Assembly (NCBI GenBank): GCA_017893485.1
Contig: CM030362.1
Location: forward strand, 182,054,175 to 182,118,174
DNA from: Hemerocallis citrina
Lineage: Eukaryota; Streptophyta; Magnoliopsida; Asparagales; Asphodelaceae
Direction: 5' to 3'
Length of the DNA stretch: 64,000 nucleotides
Shown here: positions 45,430 through 55,976 of the stretch, piece by piece
How positions within the stretch are numbered: position 1 is the stretch's first letter
How the letters are laid out: each line of letters starts with the position of its first letter
Position numbers and translations under genes: made by a program
The notes under the pieces: generated by a model
The model's input: the letters and a program-made list of their open reading frames with translations, nothing else
Told to the model about the DNA's origin: nothing
The model's database searches: none

Positions 45430-48400
45430 TGTAGCACCCCAAATCCCCATACCGGGAACCTGAGACCCTACTCCAGGAGTCAAACTTCAAAGTAGCCACA
45501 ATCACAGGAACTACAGGAAAATATAAAACTTTATTCCATATAAATGTTACATTTACAAGTGTTACAATATCCAAATAAGACTCACAAGATTTACAATAAT
45601 ACAATAACACTTGCATATGTCCCTTGGATTCTTGGACCAACTCGAGCTCTGCAGTACCTGTAAATCGGCTCCGGATACCTACAAGGTGGGGAACATCAGT
45701 ACTTCGACTGACGCAAGGCTGATAATAATAGCAATCCTCTAAATTACAATCACAACCATAATTTTATGCAAAAGAAAAGTGATGTGCCAAACAAGGGTTT
45801 AATGGATTCGGGCTCTAGTGCAGTGGTATGCCATGATCCTATGACTAGATGCAGCAAATCACATGCCTGACTCTAATGCAAGCAAGACTTTGGAAACGAA
45901 TGCATCCCATACTACATACACCCCTAAATCTAGTCATCTTTCTCCACAGTTTAGGGATTCAAACCCTTGCCATGCATCCTACTCTTGTACTCAACCTGTT
46001 CCCAATAGATTCTCTGTGCCCAAGGAGGTTGCAGCTGGTCGGTCTATTTCCGCCACTGCAGCGCCTAAGTGGTGGTCGTGTTTGCCACTCAGTACCCGAG
46101 TACGGACCTCTTCAGAAAGCTGCGTTGAATTCGGTCGCAAGACCGTGTACCTACCCGGTACCCATACCTACGCGATACGTTGGACGTCAATGATATGTGC
46201 ATTCATCCCCTCCCTGTGTAATGAACTAATGTATGAAGTAACCCACATGCATAGGAACGTGACTGCCTCGAGAGTCAAATCCCCCTATCCTCTTGTTCCT
46301 TACTCCGGCAAACTTTGGGAATTAACAGATCGAGATACGAGACCGAGGACTCAATCATGAGTACCGAAAACGTATCCCTACGACAGGAAAGTACAACACC
46401 CGACTATGGTCTGCTAGTACTAATACAATAACCAAATTCCTAATGCATCACTCTAATCCTAGCCTCTTCTAAGCACTTGAGTGAAATGAGATTGCTTCCA
46501 AAATTATGTTGATCGACCTCTGGCCCTGGCATTACCAGTTCGGTTTGCCACTTCCCCTAGCTTGGAGTTTGTCCAGCCTCGTGTAGAATGTGCTTGTTCA
46601 CCCCTCCCCGGGTAATGAACTCATGTGTTTAGCCCTTACCGGGCAAAGAATTTGTGCGTTCACCCCTCCCTGGGTAGTAAACTCAATTTGATGGCACAGC
46701 TCGGACGTCTTATGCTTCGGTGGAAGTTCATAACTTAGGGTCGACAGATGCAGGGTATCACCCTACCCTAGTGACTAACTCGAGTCACACGTCCACCATG
46801 GGAGTCAACAAACCAACAATAGATACCAAACGTCCCCAGTCAAAGAGTTATCAACTCTAATGGTACACAGGGAAAAGGTCCTCACAACACCTAGTCAAAA
46901 CCCAAGACTAAGCAACCTATGGTGTTCTGCCCGAAACTTAAACAGATCATAACTCCCTCGATACAACTCCGATTGGGGTGTAGAAGCCCAATCCAGAAAG
47001 GTAAAGACCTAGGATACAACTTTCTAGTAGATCATAACCTCAAATTCTATCTTCTAGGTCCTCAAAATGGTCTCTCAAGCCTCAGCCTGTGTATTTCTTG
47101 TACACTGGCTGCTCCTTATCGGTAGCATAAGTCACTACCTACCCATCAGAATACTGCAAACCCAGGTTCTATGGAAATGTGTGGGTGTCCTCAACAATCC
47201 CCTAGTTGGTCATAGGTTCAAAATATGCCATTAGAACACCCTAAAACACACATTACTCACAGGTGTACCGTAACACACTCTTAAGTCTTTCTCAAACAGA
47301 GCACTCAGCTCAAATTCTGGTCTCTATCTAGTATTGTAAAAATCATATTAATTCAACCACTCACTGGAATCACCTCAAATAGGTCTTGAAAGAAAGGTCT
47401 TGATGTCTGCTACAATCCTTTAAGGAAACACTTCCTCAAAATTTGCTCTTACAGAGCCTCAATTGTGTCATCTCTACAAGGTATCTAATCTGACTGAATC
47501 CAGCACAGTACGTGCTATAAAATCCATCATAAATCCTATGCTCATCCAATAGTCACAACATTTACATTAGAAAAACTAGACTTCATAAATAACAACATGC
47601 AAAAGGTTTCATGTCCAATTTCCAAGTCTACACTGAGTTCTTCATGTTTCATCCTGTTCTTCAGTCACAGTTCTAATTACTGTTGATAGATTAATTTTGA
47701 ACATGGCTGTAAAATCATCCAATTGATTTCTTGATTTTTTTGTAGAGTCTAGATACATGCAGAAAAACATGGTAAAAATTTCAGATTAAGATCATGTGCA
47801 GTTTAATTATGAAAAATCCAACAATCTCAGGTATCATAGTAAACAATTTCTGCTACTTCCTTACGGCACTGTTCCAAAAAGGAATTTTATTAAAATACCA
47901 AACAATCTCAGAAAATCCAAAATAATTCATGAATCATCTAGACATATAAGGAAACAATATGTGAAATTTTCATCATCAAATTCCTTGTGGTTTGCTCTCG
48001 GGAAATTCTAGAAAATGGCATGCAGATCAAGATTTCAGGTTCTAGTTTCAGATTCAACTTTCAATCTTTTAAACAATCATTCTAAATTCCTAATACTTCA
48101 CATGCATGAAAGAATCAAGAAGAAAAAACAAGAAAAGTTTAGAGAAACTCCCCACCCTGAGTTGATTGTAGAGTAGATGATGGCTTTGAGCTTCACTTCT
48201 CCAAGAATTCACTCCAAGAGCTCCTCTTCAATCCTTCTTCCTTTCTCTCCTTCTCTTTCTTTTCTTGGGTATGAGTTCTAAAAATTTCAAAACTTGGGAA
48301 AAGAAATGCGGGGGTTTTTAATGAAAAAGAGTAAGGAAAGAGAGAGGAAGGAGGGGCCAGATTTTAGGGTGTAGGGGTGTAGGGTTTACGGTGGTTTTGG

Positions 48401-48767
48401 TACAAAACCATGGTCTTTAGCCCTTGGTTTGGGGTACAATGGTTGGCTGCCCTATTTAGTCATTAATTGGGTCTTAGATGAGAGATGAGAGGTTTATCGA
48501 GTGTACGCAAGACATACCCATCGTAGTATCATACGATGTTAAATTTGCGTAGGTATCGTACCAAAAACTAGTGTTTATACCAGTATCGGTCCTTCTTATT
48601 CTCGTGCATCGTCTAGAACGCAACCATCCTCATGAACTGCCCCGCAAACCTAACTGCACACCAACGATAGCAAAATCAAACAAAACACTGCAATCATATG
48701 CACGCATACAGATAATATATATATATATATATATATATATAAGCATTGTACAATCTGGGGTATTACA
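45430..48767 (-). repeat. 5' LTR of chromovirus A
   Basis: 3,338 bp, TGTAGCACCCC...GGGGTATTACA. In coding sense: (TA)13 near 48715-48740, an A-rich TATA-like CATTAAAAACCCCC near 48310, a purine-rich leader, a donor-like GG/GTGGGGAG at 48155, then about 2.7 kb to the PBS. The segment 46400-48145 is absent from the 3' LTR. A 165-codon + strand frame occurs in both LTRs, but its changes are mostly amino-acid replacing. Confidence 0.93.
48150..48160 (-). other. Splice-donor-like site in the 5' LTR of A
   Basis: The minus strand reads TCAGG/GTGGGGAG, with the intron starting at base 48155. It is weaker than the donors of the E LTRs. Confidence 0.35.
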
Positions 48768-48772
48768 CTCAG

Positions 48773-49658
48773 CTCTCCTCCCTATTAAGTCCAACCCCCT
48801 TTGCAATGTGGGGAATGGACTTGCTCGGGCCGTTTCCTCCAGCACCAGGCCAGTTCAAGTTTCTCGTGGTGGCGATCGACTATTTCTCCAAGTGGATCGA
48901 GGCAGAGCCCCTAGCGATGATCACGAAGAATAGGGTGCGACGATTCTTTTGGAAGAACGTTGTCTGCAGGTTCGGCGTGCCCCGAATCTTGATAACGGAC
49001 AACGAAACTCAATTCATAGGGGTAACATTTCAAGGCTTCTATGCAGACCTCAGCATCCAGCAACGATTCTCTTCGGTCTCCCACCTCCTGTCCAATGGTC
49101 AGGCAGAGAACGCCAATCGGCAAATTCTCTCCAGCCTGAAAAAGAGACTGGATACGGCGGCTAAAGGGTTATGGCTAAATCAGCTTCCCAATGTGCTCTG
49201 GAGCTATCGCACTACGAAGAGAACTCCCACGGGAGAATTTCCCTTCAACCTCACTTACGGCTCTGAAGCCATTATCCCATTGGAGTGGGTCTGCCTTCCC
49301 CCCGTTTGATCGCGTACAACGAAGAGCAAAATGCGAACGAGCTTCGCGGCAACTTGGAACTCATTGATGAGCTTCAGGAGAGATCCTCCATTCGATAAGA
49401 AAACTATCGGTGTAAGGTCGAGCAATCCTACAACTGAAGAGTCCGCCCCACTAATCTCAAAGAGGGAGATCTAGTCCTCAGGAAGCTATCTATTTCCTTC
49501 TCCGGAAAGAAAGGCAAATTAGCACCCAACTAGGAAGGACCATATAGGATCTCCAAAGTTGTCTGCCAAGGCACGTATCAACTTTAATACCCGGGAGGCA
49601 AGAGGGTGCTGAGGATATGGAACGCAGAGCACTTACTGAAGTACCAAGAGGGTGTTTA
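48773..49658 (+). pseudogene. int: Integrase of element C, core and C-terminal part
   Basis: Resumes after the second CTCAG with the core: MWGMDLLGPFPPAPG (first Asp), VVAIDYFSKWIEAEP, ITDNETQFIG (second Asp), an SNGQAENANRQI segment (Glu), SYRTTKRTPTGE, LTYGSEAIIP. After a frame change near 49280 the C-terminal part follows (NEEQNANELRGNLELIDELQE, LKEGDLVLRKLS, GPYRISKVV, GGKRVLRIWNAEHLLKY) to a stop at 49656-49658. The D, D and E of the core are all present. No chromodomain is seen, consistent with Tat. Stops at about 49395 and 49435 disable it. Confidence 0.9.
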
Positions 49659-49850
49659 AACACCGCTCCAATCAACTTCCCCAAACATGCTCCTTAAAAC
49701 ATGTTAAAGTTTTCTCTTTTTTCTTTATCAAGTTTAATAGCGGCTCGCAACTTAGAAGCGGTCGCCTAGTTGTTTTTCAATAAAAGTATTCTACCCTCTG
49801 AGATTCTCTATTCTTAGCATGTTGCTTGTACTACTTTTTACTTCATTAAA
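49659..49850 (+). other. Short post-pol spacer of element C
   Basis: Non-coding sequence between the pol stop and the 115-bp duplication. Nothing recognisable. Confidence 0.5.
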
Positions 49851-50080
49851 TGACAAGTTTGGAGTCCAATACTTGGTTCGATGTGACTTTTGCTACTTGC
49901 GAACGAGCGAGTATGAAGTAGCTCACTATTCGGAATTGCTCCCACAACTGTTGATACTCTCTAAATGACAAGTTCGGAGTCCAACACTTGGTTCGACACA
50001 AATTTTGCTACTTGCGAACGAGCGAGTATGAAGTAGCTCACCATTCGGAATTGCTCCCACAACTATTGACACTGGCAAAA
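49851..50080. repeat. 115-bp tandem duplication after pol of C
   Basis: Two copies starting TGACAAGTTYGGAGTCCAA at 49851 and 49966, each with TTGCTACTTGCGAACGAGCG. Unrelated in sequence to the array at 53586 but of similar period. Confidence 0.9.
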
Positions 50081-50222
50081 CACAGACTCATAAGCTCGAA
50101 AAATGAGTATACTACTTCATTAAAATTTGAGGTACAAGTCTAATTATAGACCAAAAACTCATTATTACATCGAGATATGAGACTCATATGAAACAAAGAC
50201 TACAAGATCACAAAAGTCTGCC

Positions 50223-50972
50223 TTAACCCCTCCTAGGGAGCAGGATACTTCTATTAAGAGATAAACGGGGTCGGCGTGCACTGAGCTGCTGCCTCATCTC
50301 CATAGAAGTCTCCAAACTGGCGAGCCGAGTAGCGTCTTCGGCACCTAAGAGCCTAAGTGTCACCCCAACAGACGCTCCGCTCTGTGCGTCCCCAGGGTGC
50401 CTCAAGACGGGGGGCTAGCGTAGCGCCAACTCATGGAACGACCTTCCTTGTGCGTACTCACCTCGGGGACAGGAAGTGCTCCTAACGTTACCCCCCTCGA
50501 AAAGCCGTCGTAGCTGATGGTTCTCTGACTCTAGCTCTATGACCAGTTCCTTCGGCGAGTCGTCCATCACTCTGATCTTCAGGTGAGGCATTCGGCTAGA
50601 AATGCCCTCACAAGAAGCCTCGGAGATAGCCTTCCAAAGGTGCGCCACCTATAAGCTCTTCTCGAGCACTACGTTCTATAACCCGTCTCTCTTAGCCCTG
50701 GCATCGAATAGGGATTGACGAAGGTACTTGAGTCTCAAGCCTTGGATGAAGGCCATCGAGGGACACATCTCCTCCCCTTCAGGGGGTACTTCGCGAGCCT
50801 TCTCCTCTAGGTGTTTAAGCTCGAAGTCTCGATGGGCCAACGTCAACTTTAGGTGGCTCAGCTCCGACTCGGCTTTATAAAGCCTCTCTGGAGTTCGAGC
50901 GAGGCCCAACCTCGCGACCCCTAGACCAGATCGGAGGCGTGATACTTCGGCAATCTGAGATACTTCGGCGAT
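50223..50972 (-). pseudogene. Second antisense coiled-coil segment of element C
   Basis: The minus strand opens right after an acceptor-like TTGGCTTTTTTAG (50973 up) with a repeated IAEVSQIAEVSRL, then RTPERLYKAESELSHLK, HRDFELKHLEEKARE and GLRLKYLRQSLFDARAKRDGL up to a stop. Decayed pieces follow: an SPKELVIELESENHQLRRLF segment and DATRLASLETSMEMRQQL. Charged heptads suggest a coiled coil. It may be a later exon of the antisense gene at 51159-53309, whose own frame ends at 51159, or a separate gene. No known domain. Confidence 0.5.
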
Positions 50973-51776
50973 CTAAAAAAGCCAAGAGCATGAAGACTCT
51001 AAGTTTAAGCGAAGCTCCTACTGGACAGCTCAGAGGCAAAGTGTAACACAAGTTCAACACTTAGTCAAAAAAAATTTGTTAAAGTTCACAAATACAAAAA
51101 GTGGTGGCTAGTCCGCTATAAGGCAGTACAAAACAAAAAACAAAGACGAGCAAGTAGACTAAGTCAAGGAGCCACCTCGGGGGGGCTGCTCCACACTCTC
51201 CTTCGGCACTGTCACGATCGCTCTCTCCGGATTTGCCACCACCGCATCCTCTACTTCTTCTCCGTCTCCCTCCTCTTCTTCCTCTCCTTCGGCCTTGGCT
51301 TTTGCTAAGACCACCACCTCCTCACCTTCGATGGGATCGTACAAGCTATACCCTGAGCTGTCGAAGCCGGGGAGACGAACCTCTACATGCTTAAGGGCTC
51401 GGGTGTAGGCCTCCTCCATGTTCGTTTGCTTGTGAGCCTCCGCCTCTGCCTGGATCGCCACTGCGGCCGCGGCCACTGCTGCCTCCCGCTCCCTCTGCAT
51501 CTCCTTGGAGGCCTTCATGGCCTTCTCCCTCTCCTGCTCGACCATTTCCCTCTCCTCTTCTGCCCTTGCCTCTTCCATAGTGATGCGCTCGTTCGCCTTG
51601 GCCAAGGCCGCCTCGAGAATGCCAATCTGAGCAGCTGGGGACTCCGAGAGACCCTGCTCCGCCTCGTACAACTTCACGGCCTTAGCTCTCTCGGCCCGGT
51701 CCCTGTTGCTCGACGTATTAAGCTCCTTCTCCTGCTCCGCAAACTGCTCTAGCAGGTGGCTGAAGTGACACGTGAT

Positions 51777-51855
51777 CTGAAAGACAAAAGTGAAAAGACT
51801 TGATTGTCGAGAGCAACAAATTTTGAAATTCCGAGGGCACAACAAGGACACTTAC
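51777..51855 (-). other. Intron 2 of the antisense gene
   Basis: The minus strand reads TCG/GTAAGTGT ... TTTTGTCTTTCAG/ATC, 79 nt. It joins ...AAMS to ITCHF... in phase 0. Confidence 0.75.
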
Positions 51856-52311
51856 CGACATCGCGGCCCTAGCGATTTTCAGCGCATCGTCGCCCACTAT
51901 CCCCGCCTTCAGTCCCACTCAGTCCTTCGAGGACGGCAGGTGACGCAGAGCCTGCATGCTCATGGCGGCATCGCCGAGGAAGCCATCGTGTTTCATCACC
52001 TGCCAATCGAGGACGAAGAGTAGGACGGCTTCTGCCTCGACGGTGAGGGGCGGTGCTTCGAGCGCTAGCGCAGCTCTGACGGAGAAGCCCTCAGCAGAGG
52101 GGTCGGAAGGTGTGGTTTAGGGATGAGCCGTTGGTGGAGCGGAAGGAGAGGTGGACACCAAGTCCACTACTGGGGTCGCTGGCGAGGGTGCCGTGGTAGC
52201 CCGACCGGACGAGGGCCCCGTCGTCGTCCTCTTCCTCTTTTTGTTGGCTGAACCATTTCCGGCACCCGCACCTCGCTTGAGTAATATGGCTCGGAAATCC
52301 ATACCGGGGGC

Positions 52312-52391
52312 CTTTGAGAAAATGAAAACATAAGTTAGTACGAGAAGAGAACAATAGTTAGAGTAAAAGAAGCACAGTAAAAGAAGCATAC
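52312..52391 (-). other. Intron 1 of the antisense gene
   Basis: The minus strand reads CTTA/GTATGC ... TACTAAC ... TTTTCTCAAAG/G, 80 nt, with a good branch-point motif. The join is in frame only if the C-run at the start of exon 2 has gained one base. Confidence 0.6.
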
Positions 52392-53309
52392 TAAGGTCAT
52401 TCGAACTGAGCCCCCCACCGAAAAGGACCCCCACGGTTATATCTTTCCAACTCAGGGTCGGAAGACCGAGGATCTTCGATGCGACCTCCCCCTCCTCCTT
52501 CGTCAGCACAGGCTCGGCCTTCGCCCACTTCAGAACGTCTTCCTTCCACCTCATCAGGAAACTCCACGGTTGGGGACCTCGGATCAGAAAGTACTTCTCC
52601 TTCCAATGCTTGATGGAGTATAGATTCTCGATTAGCTTGACACCCTTTCCCAGAGATAGGTAATATCGGTAGTCCATCTTGCTCATACGACAGTTCGATA
52701 AAGACTGCGGAGCAAGACAGGCTGAGACTTGACCCCTATGGCCTGGCATTGGAGGATGAAGTCGATGACGTGCCGCCACATATTCGGCATGAACTGGATC
52801 GAGCTCAATTCGTACATTTATAGCACCTCGGTCACGAAGGGTAGCAAGGGCAGTCGAAGGCCGTCGTTGAGCGCGTCGTACGGAAAGATACACGTGTCAA
52901 GCGAAGTCCCCGAACACGTGCAAAATCCTGGACCGGGGAGGAGCAGAGTATATTCCTTTGGTATTTTGAATCCATTCCGGATGCGCTGCAGATCCCCCTC
53001 GGTCAGAACTGAGGGGATTTCATCAACCTTGGAATGCTCCCTCGGATTATTCTCCTCGTATGTGGCTGACCTCCCATACACCACCTTGGATAGAAGGTCG
53101 TCGGAGTAATCCCTCACCTTCCAAAGGCTCGATAGCGTGGACGGTAGCCTGCCTAACGTGCCAGCTCCCCTCACACCCTCCACGATCATCTCCATGATCA
53201 CCGACTTTGATACCTCCTTTCCCTTACTCCCCACCGAGGAGACCACTGATGGTCGGCCACTCTCTGGGTCCGAGGTGGAGGTTTCACTCCCCGACGACAC
53301 TCTAGACAT

Positions 53310-53585
53310 CTTTTAAGATATGAGATAAAGTATATAATTACCTTGACGTGAAAGCTATGGTCGGAATAGTTCGCCGGAAAATTGATTACCTGGCCACGAC
53401 CGCTAGCAGTGCCACCCAAGAGCAAAAACAAAGCGAAAGTGAGAAGTGAAGAATGGGGGAGTTGTGAGAGAGAGGTAGAATCTTATAGTACAAAAAGGGA
53501 TTCGGGTGGGCTTTCAAACGTTTTGGGCCCCTACATAGGCCCATCAGAAGCCTAAACGACGGAATCTCTGCAGGCACCAGCAACA
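53310..53585. other. Region upstream of the antisense gene
   Basis: Lies between the antisense ATG and the tandem array, where an antisense promoter would have to be. The minus strand carries a pyrimidine-rich stretch, and CTATAAGATTC near 53482 is a possible TATA. Low confidence. Confidence 0.3.
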
Positions 53586-55465
53586 CCCTCGTGTTTCGCA
53601 CCAGATCTTCATCAAGCGGCTCAGATCTTGCCACGTACTCCGGATCTACAATCAGAGCAACCGAGGTACCGAGCTGCGTAATGAGGAAAAACAATTAACC
53701 CTCGTGATTCGTGCTAGATCTTCATCGTGCAGCTCAGATCTTGCCACGTACTCCGGATCTACAATTCGAGCAACCAAAGTACCGAGTTGCGCATTGGGGA
53801 AAAACAACTAACCCCTCGTGATTCGCACCAAATCTTCATCAAGCGGCTCAGATCCTGCCACATACTCCGGATCTACAATCTGAGTAACCGAGGTACCGAG
53901 CTGTGTATTGGGGAAAACAACTAACCCTTCGTGATGCGCACCAGATCTTTATCAAGCGGCTCAGATCCTGCCACGTACTCTGGATCTACAATCCGAGCAA
54001 CCGAGGTACCAAGCTGCGTATTGGGGAAAAACAACTAACCCCTCGTGATTGTGCCAGATCTTCATCAAGCGGCTCAGATCCAGCCACGTACTCAAGATCT
54101 ACAATCTGAGCAACTGAGGTACCGAGCTGCGTATTAGGGAAAAACAACCAACCCCTCGTGATGCGTGCCAGATCTTCATCAAGCGGCTCAGATCCTGCCA
54201 CGTACTCCAGATCTATCCGAGAAACCGAGGTACCGAGCTGCATATTGGGGAAAAACAACTAACCCCTCGTGATTCGTGCTAGATCTTTATCAAGTGGCCC
54301 AGATCCTACCACGTACTCCGAATCTACAATCCGAGCAACCGAGGTATCGAGCTGCATATTGAAGGAAAACAACTAATCCTTCGTGATTTGCACCAGATCT
54401 TCATCAAGCGGCTCAGATCCTACCACGTACTCCGGATCTACAATCTGAGCAATCGAGGTACCAAGCTGCGTATTGGGGAAAAACAAATAACCCCTCGTGA
54501 TTCGCGCCAGATCTTCATCAAGTGGCTCAGATCCTGCCACGCACTCCGGATCTACAATCCGAGAAACCGAGGTACCGAGCTGCGTATTGAAGGAAAACAA
54601 CTAAGCCTTCGTGATTCGTGCCAGATCTTCATCAAGCAACTCAGATCCTGCCACGTATCTGGCTTTACAATCCGAGCAACCAAGGTACCGAGCTGCGTAT
54701 TGAAGGAAAATGACTAATCCCTCGTGATTCATGCCAGATCTTCATCAAACGGTTCAGATTTAGCTATGTAGCTCGATTCTAAAATTCGAGCTACCGAGGC
54801 ACCGAGCTGCAAATTGGCGTAAACAATCGCCTCACAATTCGTGCATTATCGTGATCAACCACCCTGATTGAGCCACGTAGCACGGATCTGGAAATTCGAG
54901 CTACCGAGGCACCGAGCTGCAAATTGGTGTAAACAATCGCCTCACAATTCGTGCCTGATCGTGATCAACTACCCTGATTGAGCCACGTAGACCGAGGCAC
55001 TGAGCTGCGAATTGGCATAAACAATTGCCTCACAATTCGCACATGATCGTAATCAACTGCCCTGATTGAGCCACGTAGCTCGGATCTAGAAATCCGAGCT
55101 ACCGAGGCACCGAGCTGCAAATTGGCGAAAACAATCACCTCACAATTCGCTCCTGGTCTTGATCAACCACCCTGATTGAGCCACGTAGCTCGGATCTGGA
55201 AATCCAAGCTACTGAGGTACCGAGCTGCAAATTGGCAAAAACAATCGCCTCACAATTTGTGCCTGATCGTGATTAACCGCCCTGATTGAGCCATGTAGCT
55301 CGGATCTGGAAATCCGAGCTATCGAGGCACCAAGATGCGAATTGGTTAAAAAATCACCTCACAATTCGTGCCTGGTCGTGATCAACCGCCCTGATTGCAA
55401 AACGTTGCTCGGAATTGAAATCCAAGCTACCGAGACACCGAGCTACGAATGGGAGAAAAAACACC
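53586..55465. repeat. Tandem array of about 17 units, two monomer types, in the 3' region of C
   Basis: Units 1-10 (about 113 bp) share CCAGATCTTCATCAAGCGGC, CCACGTACTCCGGATCTAC and GAGGTACCGAGCTGCG. Units 12-17 (about 109 bp, one shortened to about 88) share CCTCACAATTCGTGC, CCCTGATTGAGCCACGTAG and GAGGCACCGAGCTGCAAATT. Unit 11 (about 54718-54829) has the first half of type 1 and the second half of type 2. Tandem repeats just before the polypurine tract are known for Tat-group elements and can seed satellites. Confidence 0.95.
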
Positions 55466-55962
55466 TTCGCATCAGAAGAGCCATCCAATTGCTTGGAAAT
55501 TCTCGCCGAAGGCTTATGGATGCCCCAGATTTGGCCACGTCGGTATTCGGCTGATTAATCCCTTTTTCTTATTTATTAATTCGAATTAATTATTTAAAAA
55601 TTGCAAAAAATGATTAAAATTTTAGGAAAATTAATTAAAAATTCTAAAAAATAATTAAAATTTGGGAAAATATTTTTGAGCCCCCGGATAAATAATTATT
55701 AATTAGAATGGTTAATTAGTGCTCTCGGAAAATAGATCGCTTTGCAAAATTGAATAAATGATTCGAAATATAGTTTAAAAATCAGGGAAAATCACCAAAA
55801 TTCCAGAAGAGCATAAGAATGATTTTGGGCGTGTTGCCAGCTCAGAAAAACACTGTTACTCATCGAACAAGATCCGAACTCCCTTTAAGAACTCCGATAA
55901 AGTCTTGTATGCCATTGAAACAGCAAAACAACTCCCGAAAGGCTGTAACACATAGTCTTTAC
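55466..55962 (+). other. AT-rich spacer before the polypurine tract of C
   Basis: A/T-rich stretches with repeated AATTAAAAATT-like motifs (55560-55680), then ordinary sequence. No gene seen. Confidence 0.5.
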
Positions 55963-55972
55963 GAGTGGGGGG
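55963..55972 (+). other. Polypurine tract of element C
   Basis: GAGTGGGGGG, four bases before the 3' LTR start TGATATGG. Confidence 0.8.
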
Positions 55973-55976
55973 ATCG

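Larger units (their letters stand above)
34648..48767 (-). mobile_element. Tekay/Del-type chromovirus A inside the integrase gene of C
   Basis: TGTAGCGCCCC...GGGGTATTACA on +, flanked by perfect TSDs CTCAG (34643-34647 and 48768-48772). Coding sense is minus: 5' LTR 45430-48767, tRNA-iMet PBS, extra upstream open frame, gag, protease-RT, integrase with chromodomain, polypurine tract, 3' LTR 34648-36264. A further chromovirus, B, lies between the polypurine tract and the pol end. RNase H and the integrase zinc finger are deleted. The LTRs differ at about one base in twenty over the first 560 bp by eye, so A is younger than C. Confidence 0.93.
51159..53309 (-). pseudogene. Antisense three-exon gene of Tat element C (gypsy-type transposon domain protein)
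   Basis: Exon 1 53309-52392 starts MSRVSSGSETSTSD. It contains IPSVLTEGDLQRIRN, FPYDALNDGLRLPLLPF, then after a TAA (52816) MYELSSIQFMPNMWRHVIDF and, after a frame change near 52690, SKMDYRYYLSLGKGVKLIE and WKEKYFLIRG. This order matches the plant family called putative gypsy type transposon (Pfam PF04195), known to be encoded antisense in Tat elements. Exon 2 52311-51856 has a basic KKRKR stretch and two stops. Exon 3 51776-51159 is an acidic coiled coil (NERITMEEARAEEEREM, then EGEEEEEGDGEE) ending GGSLT. Introns have GT..AG ends. Original length about 660 residues. Function unknown; the C-terminal coil and basic patch suggest a nuclear partner-binding protein, which is inference. Confidence 0.75.

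Noticed and set aside
53586..55465. Regular direct repeats resembling a CRISPR array
   Set aside because: The ~110 bp units abut without spacers, occur inside a plant retrotransposon, and no cas genes exist.
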